A stretch of DNA of 64,000 bases from Ricinus communis (GCF_019578655.1 NC_063264.1:5208001-5272000); one strand, 5' to 3'; numbered from the stretch's first letter, positions 48,501 through 59,604 are shown. Translations and numbers: made by a program. Notes: a model not told the origin generated them from the sequence alone.

Positions 48501-50201
48501 TGAGGAAAATAGCAAGAATAATCTGCTCGCTTCTTATGAATGGGTCTTCATCTATAGTAGACCATGTCTACAGTTCAGTCATTGGTGATGGGAAATCTCA
48601 CTGGTCATCAGTCATGTATATAGCTTTGCTCTTGGAAGGTTTTCCTCTTAATTCATTGTCAGATAACTTGAGAAGTATTGCTAAACAGAAAATTGTTACT
48701 GATTATTTTAGCTTCACAGCAACTTCTAGTCATAAACTGTCGACTACCTGCAGTTCCGGTGTATTTGGGTTTCCAGTTTTCACTCTATCAGCTTCTCTGC
48801 AGTCACAGTGAGTAACCAATTCCTTTTCTGTATGGCTGTTCCAAAACATAGCTGAGATCAAATGCTTTGTCTTCCATTTAGGAATACTCACTAGACTAAC
48901 CTACAAGGCTTATATAAAAATCTATGTAACAATAGCTAGTATTGACCTTCGGCGTTAAATATATAAAAAAGTGCCTATTTCTTCTTTGTCATGTACACGG
49001 ACATTGGTGAAATTATTAGGTGTGCCAAGCATAAATGTTAACACACTCGGATGAGAGGTGGGTGCCACAATGTGGAGCCCACTAATTCTGTTAGTCTGCG
49101 GTATCGCCCATGCATTTGGCACACTCAATAATTTCTCATCAACATAGGTGTAGATACAGATGCAGTTGCAGTAGGATGTCTCCAAGTGCAAGCATAATTT
49201 CTTTAGTGATCATTGAGTTTCAAATATGCCTATGCCAGATAATTTCTCACAAAATTTATCCCGTCTATCATTTAGAGTTAGAAATGATGAACAGAAGTTT
49301 CATGACTTGTAGACAGGTTAGCATATCTGATGTTGACATGAAGAGCCTCAACTTCTTAGTTACCACTATCCGCAACTTCAAAAATGCCGTGCACAAATTA
49401 ATGAAGGAACATTATCATAAGCTTTTAAATGAGACACTGGGGATCATCTCAAATCTAAAGCATCTATATAAATCTGATGAGATAGAGGAAGTTATCCTGG
49501 AGCTTCAGAACCTGTTTATCTCAGGGCCGGCAGCCTCTGATCCTCTATTGTATCAGTGCAAACCATACCTGCTGCTTTTTATGGGAGGACTTGGGGACAT
49601 GGATATGTCAGAGAGTGATAATTGTGCAAAGAGCTGTGCTGTGTGGGAGTTGTATCACATGCTATTCAAGGAGCGACATTGGGCGCTTGTTCATCTTGCA
49701 ATTGCGGCATTTGGATATTTTGCTGCTCGTACTTCTTGCAACCAGCTATGGCGATTTGTCCCTCAAGATGCAGCTCTTTCATATGATCTTATGTCAGGAA
49801 ATGAAGCAAATGAAGAGAGATTTATGTCCGAGTTAAAGGCATTTCTTGAGAAGGAAATGGCTGTTCTCACTGTTAGTCCTAGCCTCGAACAACTTCAGTT
49901 GCTTGTGAAGGAAGGTATCATGCTGAAAGAAATGGTTCAGAGGATTTCAAGTATCCAGATAGAGACTATGGAATGTGAAGATGTTGGTGTTGACGTCCAA
50001 TCCAATAAGAGAAGAAAACTCCCTGATGGAATCAGCAAGGGAGTGGAACTACTCCATAGTGGTCTGAAGGTAATTGGTGATGGCCTTTCCCAGTTGCAGC
50101 AGAATCACTTTGAATCTAGTGAACACCATGACAAGTTTTTGACTCATGTTTCGCAACTGCAAGATGTGATTACTGATATAATTGGTTTAACTAATGAATA
50201 G
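45533..50201 (+). CDS. FLIP: FLIP-like protein (FIDGETIN-LIKE-1 interacting protein; DUF4487, FIRRM/C1orf112 family)
   Basis: Seven exons joined at GT-AG sites with consistent phases: 45533-45595, 45701-45793, 45906-46040, 46135-46224, 46740-46889, 47213-48807 and 49313-50201, giving about 1004 residues. There are no clear catalytic motifs; the protein reads as a long helical, leucine-rich repeat-like solenoid. N-terminal blocks such as LWEDFTCLDVSQCLLNKAIV and WCGKHLKMT, and a C-terminal part with RHWALVHLAIAAFGYFAART, then FLEKE and a basic NKRRKLP (possible nuclear signal), match my memory of the DUF4487 family layout. In Arabidopsis, FLIP (At1g04650) partners the AAA-ATPase FIGL1 to restrain meiotic strand invasion and crossovers. 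The family assignment comes from length, exon layout and C-terminal architecture and was not searched. The Met at 45533 sits in the only exon joining exon 2 in frame. Confidence 0.78.
48990..49165. repeat. Foldback element (possible MITE) in FLIP intron 6
   Basis: The left arm (about 48991-49033, with 'gtgaaattattaggtgtgcc') and the right arm (about 49113-49160, with 'ggcacactcaataatttctc') are imperfect inverted repeats. The middle holds a second inverted pair (gtgggtgccac / tgtggagcccac), so nearly the whole 170 bp can fold into one hairpin. No coding capacity. Confidence 0.7.
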
Positions 50202-50209
50202 TTGCATTA

Positions 50210-51660
50210 TTAGTTTGTTAACGTAGGCTTAAGAACCGAGGCAATGACTTTAAATTGTATAGGTACAGCTGAAAATACTTGTAACTGAATGTTGAGCAGG
50301 TATGTATATTTGCCCATAATCTGATATTGCATGTTCCAGAAAGTATTCTGTGATATGGAAATGGACCCATTTCACGATGCGCTGCATAGCATTTGACAGA
50401 GCAATTGTGTGAAGTGAAGTGAGTTAAACAAAAAAGACAACAGTCTACAAGTGTTTCGAATTTATTGGACACAAGTGTTCAATATTATTAGTTGCAGCTT
50501 GAGAAAACCTTGTGGGTGTATTAGTGCAAAAAAAACAACAGGCTCATTCAGACTGGTATTTTGTTTAATAATATTTCAACCCTTTTAATGCCTTAAAGTC
50601 GTGTTTTCATGCTGAAATTTTACCTTCTATGATCTTATACCCAATGGGCGGTTTGATTGAGCAGTCTGACTAATGAACTGGGAATCTGGGATGAGGTCTA
50701 TCTTCACATCAAGATGATGATTTTGAGTAGCAATATTCAGGGCCCTAATCAGTTGACGGCGATATTGTGTTGCAGTTCCCGACCCCAGAAAAAGAAAAAT
50801 ACAGATGCCTATTTATGATTTGCGATTTTGCATCTTGCCACTCATCCTATCAATGTTCCATTTGTGAAATCAGTAAGAAATGTTTTGTCAGAACGACATA
50901 TTGACGAGGATTAAAGCTTACATTTCCTTCTTTTTTTTTAAAATTTTTTTGGTGATTAAAAATTCAGATCGGTTTTTGATTCGTGCATATTCCAATTTTA
51001 TTGAATGTTCTCGAAGGGACGACTATATGCAATGGTAGTGATGATATTGGGTTCATGTGTTACTAGATTAATGATGTGACATTAATGACGTGACAAGTTT
51101 ACAATCTGTTTCTTTTATAACAGAACAAGTTGCTGAATTGTAAGGGGATATAAGGGGAAAGGGAGCTGAAATGAAATTATCAATAGAATTACATTCTTCT
51201 AAAAATACTCTCTTTGTGTGAATTATTCTTCTTGTGTCCGGATCTTATTCTTCTTCATTAAGATCCCGTACTTAAAGGTTTGAATTTGTTGTTTGATTAA
51301 GAATATCAGATTCTTTTCTCTCTATCTTTTCTTCCATTGAATTACGTTATCATCATGCCCTCCTAATTTTAACTGGAGATTGAATGCTGTTGTTGGAATA
51401 ATTGTTTGCATGAGAAATTTGATTTTTTTAAACAACAGTTTTTCCGTGAACGAAGAGAGAAACTGAAATTGCCATGTAAATTGAAAAGATTTCTTAGAAA
51501 TATCTTAAAGTAAAAAAAAAAAAAAAATCCTTTTTACTGTGTAATTCTTAAAAAAAAATATATATTTTTTTTTCAAAAATATAATATGGTAAAAAAATAA
51601 AAAAATAAGATTTCGTTTTTGTAATTTTTCTTAAATTAAACTTGAAACTAGAAAGTTGAA
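50210..51660. other. 3' flank of the FLIP-like gene and spacer
   Basis: Starts with the probable 3' UTR and continues as AT-rich spacer to the tRNA. No ORF with recognisable features. Confidence 0.5.
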
Positions 51661-51665
51661 CGCTG

Positions 51666-51670
51666 AAAAA
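51666..51670 (-). terminator. RNA polymerase III terminator of tRNA-Asp
   Basis: A run of five A on the plus strand, i.e. five T on the coding strand, begins 7 nt after the tRNA 3' end. Confidence 0.8.
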
Positions 51671-51676
51671 GATTTA

Positions 51677-51748
51677 CGCCGTTGCCGGGGATCGAACCCG
51701 GGTCACCCGCGTGACAGGCGGGAATACTCACCACTATACTACAACGAC
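51677..51748 (-). tRNA. trnD-GUC: tRNA-Asp (anticodon GTC)
   Basis: A 72-nt gene reading GTCGTTGTAGTATAGTGGTG from the minus strand. The acceptor stem pairs GTCGTTG with CAACGGC. The anticodon arm CCCGCCTGTCACGCGGG carries GTC, and the T arm contains GGTTCGATCC. A-box (TAGTATAGTGG) and B-box (GGTTCGATCC) promoter elements are intact, there is no intron, and CCA is not encoded, as usual for a nuclear gene. A T-run terminator follows. It looks functional. Confidence 0.97.
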
Positions 51749-51749
51749 T

Positions 51750-52260
51750 AGTTGTTGACCCTCCTTTGTTTTTCAACCTCCATTTTCTGTTTATCCATTC
51801 CCAAGTTACATTTTCAACCATAAATGGCAATATGGAGGGCATCATATTTATAAGTTGCAGTAGCTGTAGCTAAACAATTTTTCCAAAAGGCTTTTGAGGA
51901 GAGAGAAGTTAATTTCTTGTAGGACAATGAAACTGGTGAGAAGTGCACATATTGTCATAGCTGTTGGATGAACAAGTTACACTTGGAAGCTTCTCATTCA
52001 ACAGCTCTGATGTACAAAAGTTTAATTGTGTGGACAGAAGTTTTAACCGAGAATCTATTTTATATCTGTCTCCCCTGTCTTTCTGCTCAATTTAGTTGAT
52101 AATTTGCTTTCATTGTGAATCAAGAGTGCAAAACAAAGGATTAGAGCTATCTATCAACACCTTCCAATTTATCAGTTGCCACTTACAACATACAGAGATA
52201 CAGAACAATTCCAAATTTGGGCAGACAAAAACACATTCGGAAAAAAAAAGCGAAAAACAT
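51750..52260. other. Spacer between tRNA-Asp and the Gag-like gene
   Basis: No gene recognised; it holds the 3' flank of the minus-strand Gag-like gene. Confidence 0.5.
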
Positions 52261-52267
52261 AAACAAA

Positions 52268-53365
52268 TCATTCTGCAGCAGAATTTCTTGTTGTCACGCT
52301 GTTACTCCTCTCAAATTTCTTCATCCAGCAATGATGTTTCGAACACTGGCATGGGCTTTTCCCCGTCTTGCTCGAACTAAGCATCCGTTTCTCTTCTTTA
52401 TCATCACCAACATCTACTTCTTCTTCTTCTTCTCCTTCTTTACCATCCTTATTCTCTGCCATTTCGTTTCCGGCTTCGCTTCTCTCACTTGCCTCCTTAG
52501 GAATCATCATCTTCTTCTTACTGTTTCTGAACAACTCTCTCATTTTCTCTCGAACAACACAACAATTTTCCTCATGGGACCCCTCACAAAACCCACACTT
52601 CACAACCTTTTGCTTCGTGCCTCTAATGCTTTTAACCTGCTCAAAACTGAAAGCCAACCTTAGTGCCTCATTTAAAGAATTGGGTTTATGGGGAATTATC
52701 CAATCTTTAAAATTTCCCATCAATCCGTCTATGAATATCCATTTAAGCATATTATCTGATAATCCATGATCAGGCCATCTCTTCAAAATCCATTGCAATC
52801 TCATGAAATAAGATCTCACAGATTCATCACTGCCTTGATTTAGCATCATAAGATCGGACCGCAATTGATCAACTAATTTAATTCTCTGATACGCTTCTAA
52901 AAAAGACAACATTATTTCATCCCAAGAAAGTGAAGGATATGGTTGAATATTAAGATCATACCAAAGTGCAGCCTCATTTTCAAGAGTGACAGGAAAGATT
53001 CTCATCATCATATCAGTAGAAGAAGCATTATTCGCTCTGCAAACTTTGACAAACCTGCTTAAATGTGCTATAGGACATTCATTAGAATTGCCATGAAAGA
53101 CTGGTAATGGTGCAACATTTATGTAAGAATTATTGGTTTGAGAGTTACTGTAAGAACTTGAGGATAATTGGTCAGCATTGAGACTATTGGTAACGGACTC
53201 TGATATTATGGGCTGTTCTTCATCATCATCTTCAATTTCATCATCATCATCATTTGAATCATAGGGAGATTGAGATGGAGAAGTGCTTTCACTGTAGTCA
53301 TGCCTGGAGGAGAATTGAAGAGATTTACGTGAGTTTTTGGCCTTGCGAGTCATGATTCCTTCCAC
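52268..53365 (-). CDS. Stand-alone retrotransposon Gag-like protein, candidate domesticated gene
   Basis: Uninterrupted 365-residue ORF. After a serine-rich start and a strongly acidic tract (about 37-50), residues about 123-243 form a Ty3/gypsy-type Gag capsid-like domain (Retrotrans_gag, PF03732). Landmarks are FPVTLENEAALWYDLN, SWDEIMLSFLEAY, QGSDESVRSYFMR, WIFIDGL and a proline-containing SLNEALRLAFSFEQ end. A zinc knuckle of the C-x2-C-x3-H-x4-C type (C257-C269) follows, a form seen in some plant gypsy Gag proteins. The tail is acidic/basic and ends with more cysteines. No protease, reverse transcriptase, integrase or LTR is visible on either side, and the frame has no disabling mutation. 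That is unlike the copia element 4 kb away. A short Met-Thr start at residue 5 is an alternative. The role is unknown; it could also be a recently stranded Gag fragment. Confidence 0.75.
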   Translation of the reverse strand: MEGIMTRKAKNSRKSLQFSSRHDYSESTSPSQSPYDSNDDDDEIEDDDEEQPIISESVTNSLNADQLSSSSYSNSQTNNSYINVAPLPVFHGNSNECPIAHLSRFVKVCRANNASSTDMMMRIFPVTLENEAALWYDLNIQPYPSLSWDEIMLSFLEAYQRIKLVDQLRSDLMMLNQGSDESVRSYFMRLQWILKRWPDHGLSDNMLKWIFIDGLMGNFKDWIIPHKPNSLNEALRLAFSFEQVKSIRGTKQKVVKCGFCEGSHEENCCVVREKMRELFRNSKKKMMIPKEASERSEAGNEMAENKDGKEGEEEEEVDVGDDKEEKRMLSSSKTGKSPCQCSKHHCWMKKFERSNSVTTRNSAAE

Positions 53366-53369
53366 AATT

Positions 53370-55390
53370 TTTTAAAGCAGAATGGGGCATAAAAGGGGAA
53401 TAATTTTCGAGTTTTATTATGCAGGGTGACGGTTTGCAGTTAGTTTCTTTTGGAGGCCTGAAGGCAGCAGTAGCGACGATTACTTGTAATGACGTCGGGG
53501 ACCGTACTGGATAAAAAACGATTTCAAAAATTTACCTCTTTCTACTGTGGTAATTTTCTTTTAACAGTACAGAGTAGGCTAAATAAAAGCAGAGTAAAGT
53601 ATGTACAAATTATGGTCACAGGAATCTTGGTTTCTTTTAGCATGATTCTGTACAACAGGTGATTTTCTGTAGCGATTTTGTTTCTTATAAACTTTATTTT
53701 TATTTTCTTTTTACTTATTTGGATTAAAATTCTATCACGTTTCTAATTTACATATTTAATATGAAATTGAACAGTTGCGATTTTATTAAAAATTTAAATT
53801 TAAAATTTTAAAAATAAATAATTTTTTATTGAATTACAAATTTTAACCATTAATTTTAAATTAATAATTAATATTATATAAATATATTCTACCATATTAA
53901 AGTTAAACATGGCCGTACCAAATATGGAACAGTGCGCTTAAAAAATGGATGTCCTACCACTTACTTTGGATGGAAAATTGCAGGATACTTATGATATGTA
54001 TCCATTTTGGTAACCAATTGACACCAATTTAATGGGTCCTTTTGTTTTGTTCTTAAGGCTACAGCATCATGCATCATTGCAGTCCATGTTGCCGTGGTGC
54101 GAAATGCAAGTGTATGTATATCACTTTTGTTGGGATAAATTAATAATGAAAGGGAAAGCTCTGCATTTCCAATATCCAACTTCTTTTCCATCGTCATGTT
54201 CCATTTGAACAGTGTTTTGATGGGAATTTTTGTTTTCTTTTCAATTACTATTCTGGGTTTCTTTTTGAAAAAAGAAAAATGATAGCCATGATCTAATTAA
54301 TGTTTAATTTCCTTGGGTGCATGCAGCATGTGCATGTCAAGCACTAGACTGCTGATTAGATCACATTTGGCTTAGTTTTATGTTTAATTAAATAGCTCAT
54401 ATGGACATGTAGATTATAGAAAGAAAAGAGCTAAAATGGACAGATTTTCCATTTTCCTTTTTCTTTTTTCTGACATGACAAACAAATTATTGCTTTGCAA
54501 AAGTTGGAGTTTCCATAATTTGCATAACAATTGTGGCTAAACCTTTTAAATATATGTTTGACCATATTAAAGCTAAAGTATAAATTGCAATTATTATTTT
54601 TAAAAAAAATATTACATTGGGAAAATACTTTAATTTTCCTCACTGTTACATCCAACAATATTAACTAGCAAGAATTTTATATCATTTACTGTTATTTTCT
54701 TGACGCATATATAATTAATTTAAATATCCAATTATTATATTTAAAAAAATAATAATTTATAAGTAATCTGCTCGATATTTTTATTTTTAAGAATTATAAG
54801 AGATTTTTAGTCCGAATTTCCTTTTAAATCAATATTGTTATTGGTGAGAGTTGAGTATCTCTTTAGCTCACTAATGCACGTACTAAGCCTTTTAGAATAA
54901 AAGAATTGAGAGTCGTTCATATAAAATTGTAACTCTGATATTATATATTTTGACTATAGTGTAAATGATTGGAGAAAAAATAATATTGACAGATATGGTT
55001 GTGAGGTCAAAGAATTATCTTTTACTAACTTAATAATAAACTCTTATCTCTCTTAAATCTATACGAAATTATGATAGTTTCTGTATATGGAAACAATGAA
55101 CAAAACTACTTTACAAAAAAGAGAAACGGTAAAGTTTAATGCAATGCATGGTAATTAATTAGATTATATTAAATAGGAAAGAAATCTTCGAAACCACCCT
55201 GTACAAAAATCTCTACAGATTTCATCAATAATTAGGTATCCAAAAGAAGCTCTTTGTTTTTGTTTTTTTCCTTTTTGTTGCTTTGCTTTGCTTTTATAGC
55301 TACATATAATATAAATGACATTTTTTGACAACAAAAGCAGAAAACAAGTAAAAAAAAAAAACCCATTTCACATCTATACTATTTCCTTCC
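53370..55390. other. Intergenic region between the Gag-like gene and the divergent S-protein homologue
   Basis: Starts with the probable promoter of the Gag-like gene; the rest is AT-rich. No LTR, primer-binding site or pol fragment was seen. ORFs at 53961-54197 and 54431-54658 look like chance. Confidence 0.5.
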
Positions 55391-55400
55391 ATAAAAAAAC

Positions 55401-55832
55401 ATGAAGATCAGAACAAGAACTCAAATTCTTCTCATATTCTGCCTTGCCTTGGGCATCGTTTTCTTGTCACTATATCAACCTGAACGTTTTGCAGGGCTTG
55501 AGTATGATGTTCGTGTTATCAATGGCTTCACTAACAACTCATCGTTGCCTCTAGTTATTTGGTGTACTTCTAACGGAGATGAACTCGGAGGCCGAGCTCT
55601 TCAAGAAGGAGACGATTTCAGTTGGAGTTTGAGGACGAATTTCTGGGGTTCTAATAATTATTTGTGCACAATGAAATGGGATGAAAGGAGAAGAAAATTC
55701 GATGCGTTTAAGGTTCCTAGGGATATTTATCGGTGCAGTCTTTTCAGGAGATGTTCTTGGTTGGTAAGAGAAGATGGTTTTTATTTTAGTAATGATGAAG
55801 TAAACTGGAAGAAAGACTTCTCTTGGTTGTAA
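55401..55832 (+). CDS. Divergent S-protein homologue, four-cysteine type
   Basis: Intact 143-residue ORF with a signal anchor or peptide (ILLIFCLALGIVFLSLY). The S1 fold landmarks are DVRVINGFTNNSSLPLVIWC, a DELGGRAL block, FSWSLRTNFWGSNNYLC, KWDERRRKFDAF and RCSLFRRCSWLVREDG. The mature part has four cysteines (55, 89, 112, 118), the number in Papaver PrsS. The two C-terminal cysteines shared by all array members are absent, and HCKSK is replaced by WCTSN. It is therefore from another clade of the family, about 14.5 kb from the array and on the opposite strand. A T-rich leader and a TATA-like 'tacatataatataaatg' at about 55300-55317 precede it. Secreted; role unknown. Confidence 0.88.
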   Translation: MKIRTRTQILLIFCLALGIVFLSLYQPERFAGLEYDVRVINGFTNNSSLPLVIWCTSNGDELGGRALQEGDDFSWSLRTNFWGSNNYLCTMKWDERRRKFDAFKVPRDIYRCSLFRRCSWLVREDGFYFSNDEVNWKKDFSWL

Positions 55833-55834
55833 TC

Positions 55835-57440
55835 TTTCCATGCTTTTGACTCCTTTGAAATTCCAAATTTTGTACCCCTTTTAGTGATTATTATACATAT
55901 GTTTTCTTCCCATGCATTATATTACATAGTCGCTGAAAGAATACTTTATTAGATGTATAAACTTGAATTATGTCTTGTTAGATTTTATTTGTTACTTGGA
56001 AAGAACAGTTTTGAAAAATTCTCATTGTATGCTTTTGTTAGTCTTTTCATGCTATTGGGTTTTAATTTGATGTTCTGCTTCTAACTATCTTGAAGGTAGA
56101 TGCTGCGTGAAAATATTTCTACAGCTTTTCTTGTCTGTGATGTCTGCCTAGAATAATGGCCTGTGTGGGATGATTATGGATGTTAAAAACAAAAGAATTA
56201 ATTCTTGTTTTTATCAATTGATATTTTCAAACTTATTTTTGAAAGTAACTATTGGTTAATTTTTCTTTGGGGGAAAGAGTTTCAAAACTTGAAGAAAGTT
56301 GAGAAGTATTTTGAGAAAGAGTGATGCAACACACAAATGCAAGTGGTGCAAATAGTGCATCGCTACATTATGTGTACATAGTACAATAAATAAGAGAGTG
56401 ACACGTACTATGAATGATTGGTATAGTCTTTATTATTGAATACTTAACGAATATATATTAATTATCTATTGGTTTAATGTATTGGCGGAGGTATTAATAA
56501 GCCCAAACAAGAATTTTTCTTCTTTATCCTTTTCTTTCTCAATTTCTTTTATCTTTGTTTTAGTCCTTAACAAAAATTTTATTTTCAAGTTTAGTCTTTC
56601 AATTTCTTAATTTATTCAAAAAGTCTAAAAAATTTTCTACTCAACCTTAATCGGAGACTCTTGATACCATTAAGGAGAGCTGCTCTTACTGCTAAGGCAA
56701 AAACAAAGAGTTACTTAGAGATTGCTCTGACTTATGTTTGGATTTTCTAGACTCTTTAGCCTTCTCATACTCCTAGTAACAGAATCCAAAAACTTTTTAT
56801 TCTTAAGAAAATAATTTTTAAATTCACTATTTTAGAATCAATTTTTCTAAATGCTTAGCAAAATTATTTACTGAGTTATTCAGATTTTCCAAAAATACAT
56901 TCGGAAAATTAAGTTGATTGATTATAGAATTTAACAGTCCTATTACTGGATACTTGCCTATTCCATGATCTAAATGAAAGCAATTAGAATGAGGGCACTT
57001 ACTAGTCATTAAACAATGATGCAAAATGACCAATGTTTCGATTCAATCTTTTGTTTGTTGAATTCTTTGTTCAATACATAATTGTAAGTAATAAAACTAA
57101 ATTTTCTCCTCTAGCTTATATTAAGACTAATCCTTATAATTTTGTTGAGGTTAGTCCTCCCATTAATGCATAATAAGAATTAACTTTTTTTTGAAAACCT
57201 TATTGCATCCACTAAATTTCTTACATAAAAATATGTATATAGAAATTCAGAGATTAAATAAAATTATTTTTCCATTCTCCACTAACTTGTTTGGCTAATT
57301 GTAGGTTACTTCTTTCTTTCTTTCTTTGATAAAAAGATTATTTGCCTACTAAATTTCAATTGATATATATTTTAGTCACATTATAATATTCCCTAAATGC
57401 ATATTGGTGAAATTTTTTAGAATTCTATATAATAATTATG
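55835..57440. other. Spacer before the copia element
   Basis: 3' flank of the divergent S-protein homologue and AT-rich spacer; no gene recognised. Confidence 0.5.
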
Positions 57441-57442
57441 GT

Positions 57443-57447
57443 TGTTA
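57443..57447. repeat. 5-bp target-site duplication, left copy
   Basis: tgtta, repeated at 62191-62195. The identical stretch extends to gttgtta (7 bp), so the exact LTR boundary may shift by one or two bases. Confidence 0.75.
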
Positions 57448-57676
57448 TGTTGAGATTTTGAGTTGTTAGGGTTGTTAGGATATGATAAGTATTTATCTTT
57501 TAAATTTAGGATATGATAAGTATTTATCTTTTAAATTTAGAGTCTAGCTATTAAGAGTTTGTTATTTAGTTTCTATCAAAGTCTTACATATAAGTATAAA
57601 TATAAGGCTGATGTATCTCTTTTTGAAATCAGAATACAATAATGAAAACCTAATTCTTAGGTTATTTATTTCAAGT
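57448..57676 (+). repeat. 5' LTR of the copia element (229 bp)
   Basis: Starts with TGTTGAGATTTTGAG and matches 61962-62190 with two differences by eye (g/a near 57632 and a/c near 57667). It contains a roughly 31-bp internal tandem duplication built on 'ggatatgataagtatttatc'. The 3' end does not read ...CA at the position fixed by the target-site duplication, which is unusual. Confidence 0.9.
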
Positions 57677-57689
57677 TGATATCAGAGCC
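57677..57689 (+). other. Primer-binding site of the copia element
   Basis: TGATATCAGAGCC lies directly after the 5' LTR. It matches the usual initiator-Met tRNA complement TGGTATCAGAGC except for one base (A for G). Confidence 0.8.
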
Positions 57690-57728
57690 TATAAAAAAAA
57701 AAAGAGGCTTTGAAACACTTAAAACAAC

Positions 57729-57959
57729 ATGAGTGGTAGAGATGGTGAACCATCTGGATCGAAACCTATTATCATTCAATCTGAAGGAGCATTCAATGCA
57801 GGAATTATGCTTACAGAATCAAATTATGATGTATGGTCTCAACTAATGGAAATGCATATTGCTGAAAGAGAAAACTTTCCTATATTCGGGGAAAAACAAA
57901 ACCACCTGCTGAATCAGAGGATGGGTATGAAAAGTGGTATGCTGAAAACCAAAAGGTGA
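57729..57959 (+). pseudogene. copia Gag, N-terminal fragment
   Basis: The first ATG after the primer-binding site opens a 76-residue frame with the usual copia Gag start: a variable head, then LTESNYDVWSQLMEMHIAER. It stops at 57957-57959 in what should be internal Gag sequence. The Gag similarity moves to another frame near 57895 and to a third near 58025, so at least two small indels separate this piece from the next. Confidence 0.85.
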
Positions 57960-57963
57960 AAAG

Positions 57964-59604
57964 ATGGCTGCTAATGTCTATGAGTCCAGAGATTATGAAG
58001 CGATATTTACGCTTATCCAACGCCCCATGAAATCCTGGATCGCTTTATCAAAAGCTTTCTATGATGGCAGTGATGAGTTGCAGCTCTTCGCCTTAAACCA
58101 GAAAGCATTTGCAGCCAAACAGAATAGAAGATCTCTCTCTGAATATTATGGAGAACTAACTGCAATTTTTCAGGAATTGGATCACAGAGACAAAGTGGTC
58201 ATGAAGGATCCTGATGATGTGGTTGCGTACAAAAAATCTATTGAACGACTACGGGTGCATATATTTTTAGCTGGACTGGATGATCACTTTGAGAAGGTTC
58301 GTGGAGAAATCCTACGTCAGGAGTCTACTTCAGGCCTAGAAGAAAGCTATGCCCTGATTCGACGAGAAGAGAACCGCCGTGTAACATTAAAAGGAGACTA
58401 CGGAGACTCCGATGCTGCTGTTATAGTGATTCGCAACAAGTCAAAGACATCTATTGGTATTAGAAAGTCCACACAAAAATGTACTCATTGTAATAAGTCA
58501 GGCCACATCAAAGATTGTTGCTTTGAGCTTGTAGGCTATCCAGATTGGTGGGATCAGAATCGAGGATCACAAAGAAGGAAAGCTAAGAATTCCCTGATTT
58601 TCGCTGTTGCTGAAACCAAAACAAGTGAGGACAATGTTGAATCAACTTCAACATTAGTAGCAACCACAAGCAAGAAAGGTAAGGTGTTTAATGTTTCTAC
58701 ATCTGTTTGTGATAATACATGGATAATTGATTCTGGTGCTTCAAATCATATGACCTTTGATTCTGGACAAGTTAAGAAACTTAGACCATCCTTACAAAAA
58801 TCTGTTTTGATAGCAAATGGTAATGAGGTTCCAATTATTGGAGAGGGATCTATTACTGCCACCAATTCTTTAAATTTAGACTCAGTTTTAATTGTTCCAT
58901 CATTAAATTACAGCCTTTTATCTGTTTCCCAAATAACATCAGCTTTGTCTTGTATTGTTATTTTTTGGCCCAATTTCTGTTGTTTTAAGGATATCCAAAC
59001 GAAGCAGACGATTGGCTGTGGTATTAGGCGAGGGAATTTGTACTACTTGGACATGCAATTGAATACTTCTTCCAAGTTGCATCATGCGTTTGCATTGGAT
59101 GATCCAAAGAAGGAAAAAAATGAAGCAGAAATCTGGTTACAACATAGACGACTAGGGCATGCTTCTTTTGGCTACCTAAAAAAGTTATTTCCTGGTTTGT
59201 TTAACAACATTGATGTTTCTATTTTTCGTTGTGATGTTTGTGAACTTGCCAAGAGTCATCGAATCTCTTTTTCATCAAGTTTTAATAGAGGTCATTTACC
59301 TTTTATGATTGTTCATTCTGATGTTTGGGGTCCATCTAAAATTTCAACTTTGGGGGGATCTCGTTGGTTTGTTACTTTTATCGATGATTGCACAAGGATG
59401 ACTTGGGTGTGCTTAATGAAATCTAAGAGTGATGTGAGTGCACTATTTCAGAAATTCCATACACATGTTAAGACTCAATATAATGCACATATTCAAGTGC
59501 TTCGTAGCGATAATGGTGGTGAATACCATAACTCTGAATTGAAGCATTATTTGGAAGAAAATAGAATTGTCAATCAAAGTACATGTGTTTATACACCCCA
59601 ATAA
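57964..59604 (+). pseudogene. copia Gag-protease-integrase fragment
   Basis: A 546-residue open frame. After Gag sequence (SKAFYDGSDEL) comes a CCHC zinc knuckle (residues 173-186, CTHCNKSGH). The aspartic protease active site DSGA is at 256-259. The integrase zinc-binding region has HRRLGH and CDVCELAK, and the integrase core follows (HSDVWGP, FIDDCTRMTWV, SDNGGEY). It ends at a TAA at 59602-59604 that replaces a conserved codon within the integrase core, since the reading continues in the same frame. Confidence 0.9.

Noticed and set aside
52217..52769. Plus-strand ORFs opposite the Gag-like gene
   Set aside because: Ser/Phe-rich antisense of the acidic and lysine-rich Gag tail; the minus strand explains the conservation.
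52268..53365. Gag-like gene as part of the neighbouring copia element
   Set aside because: It is on the other strand, 4 kb outside the LTRs, and of gypsy rather than copia Gag type.
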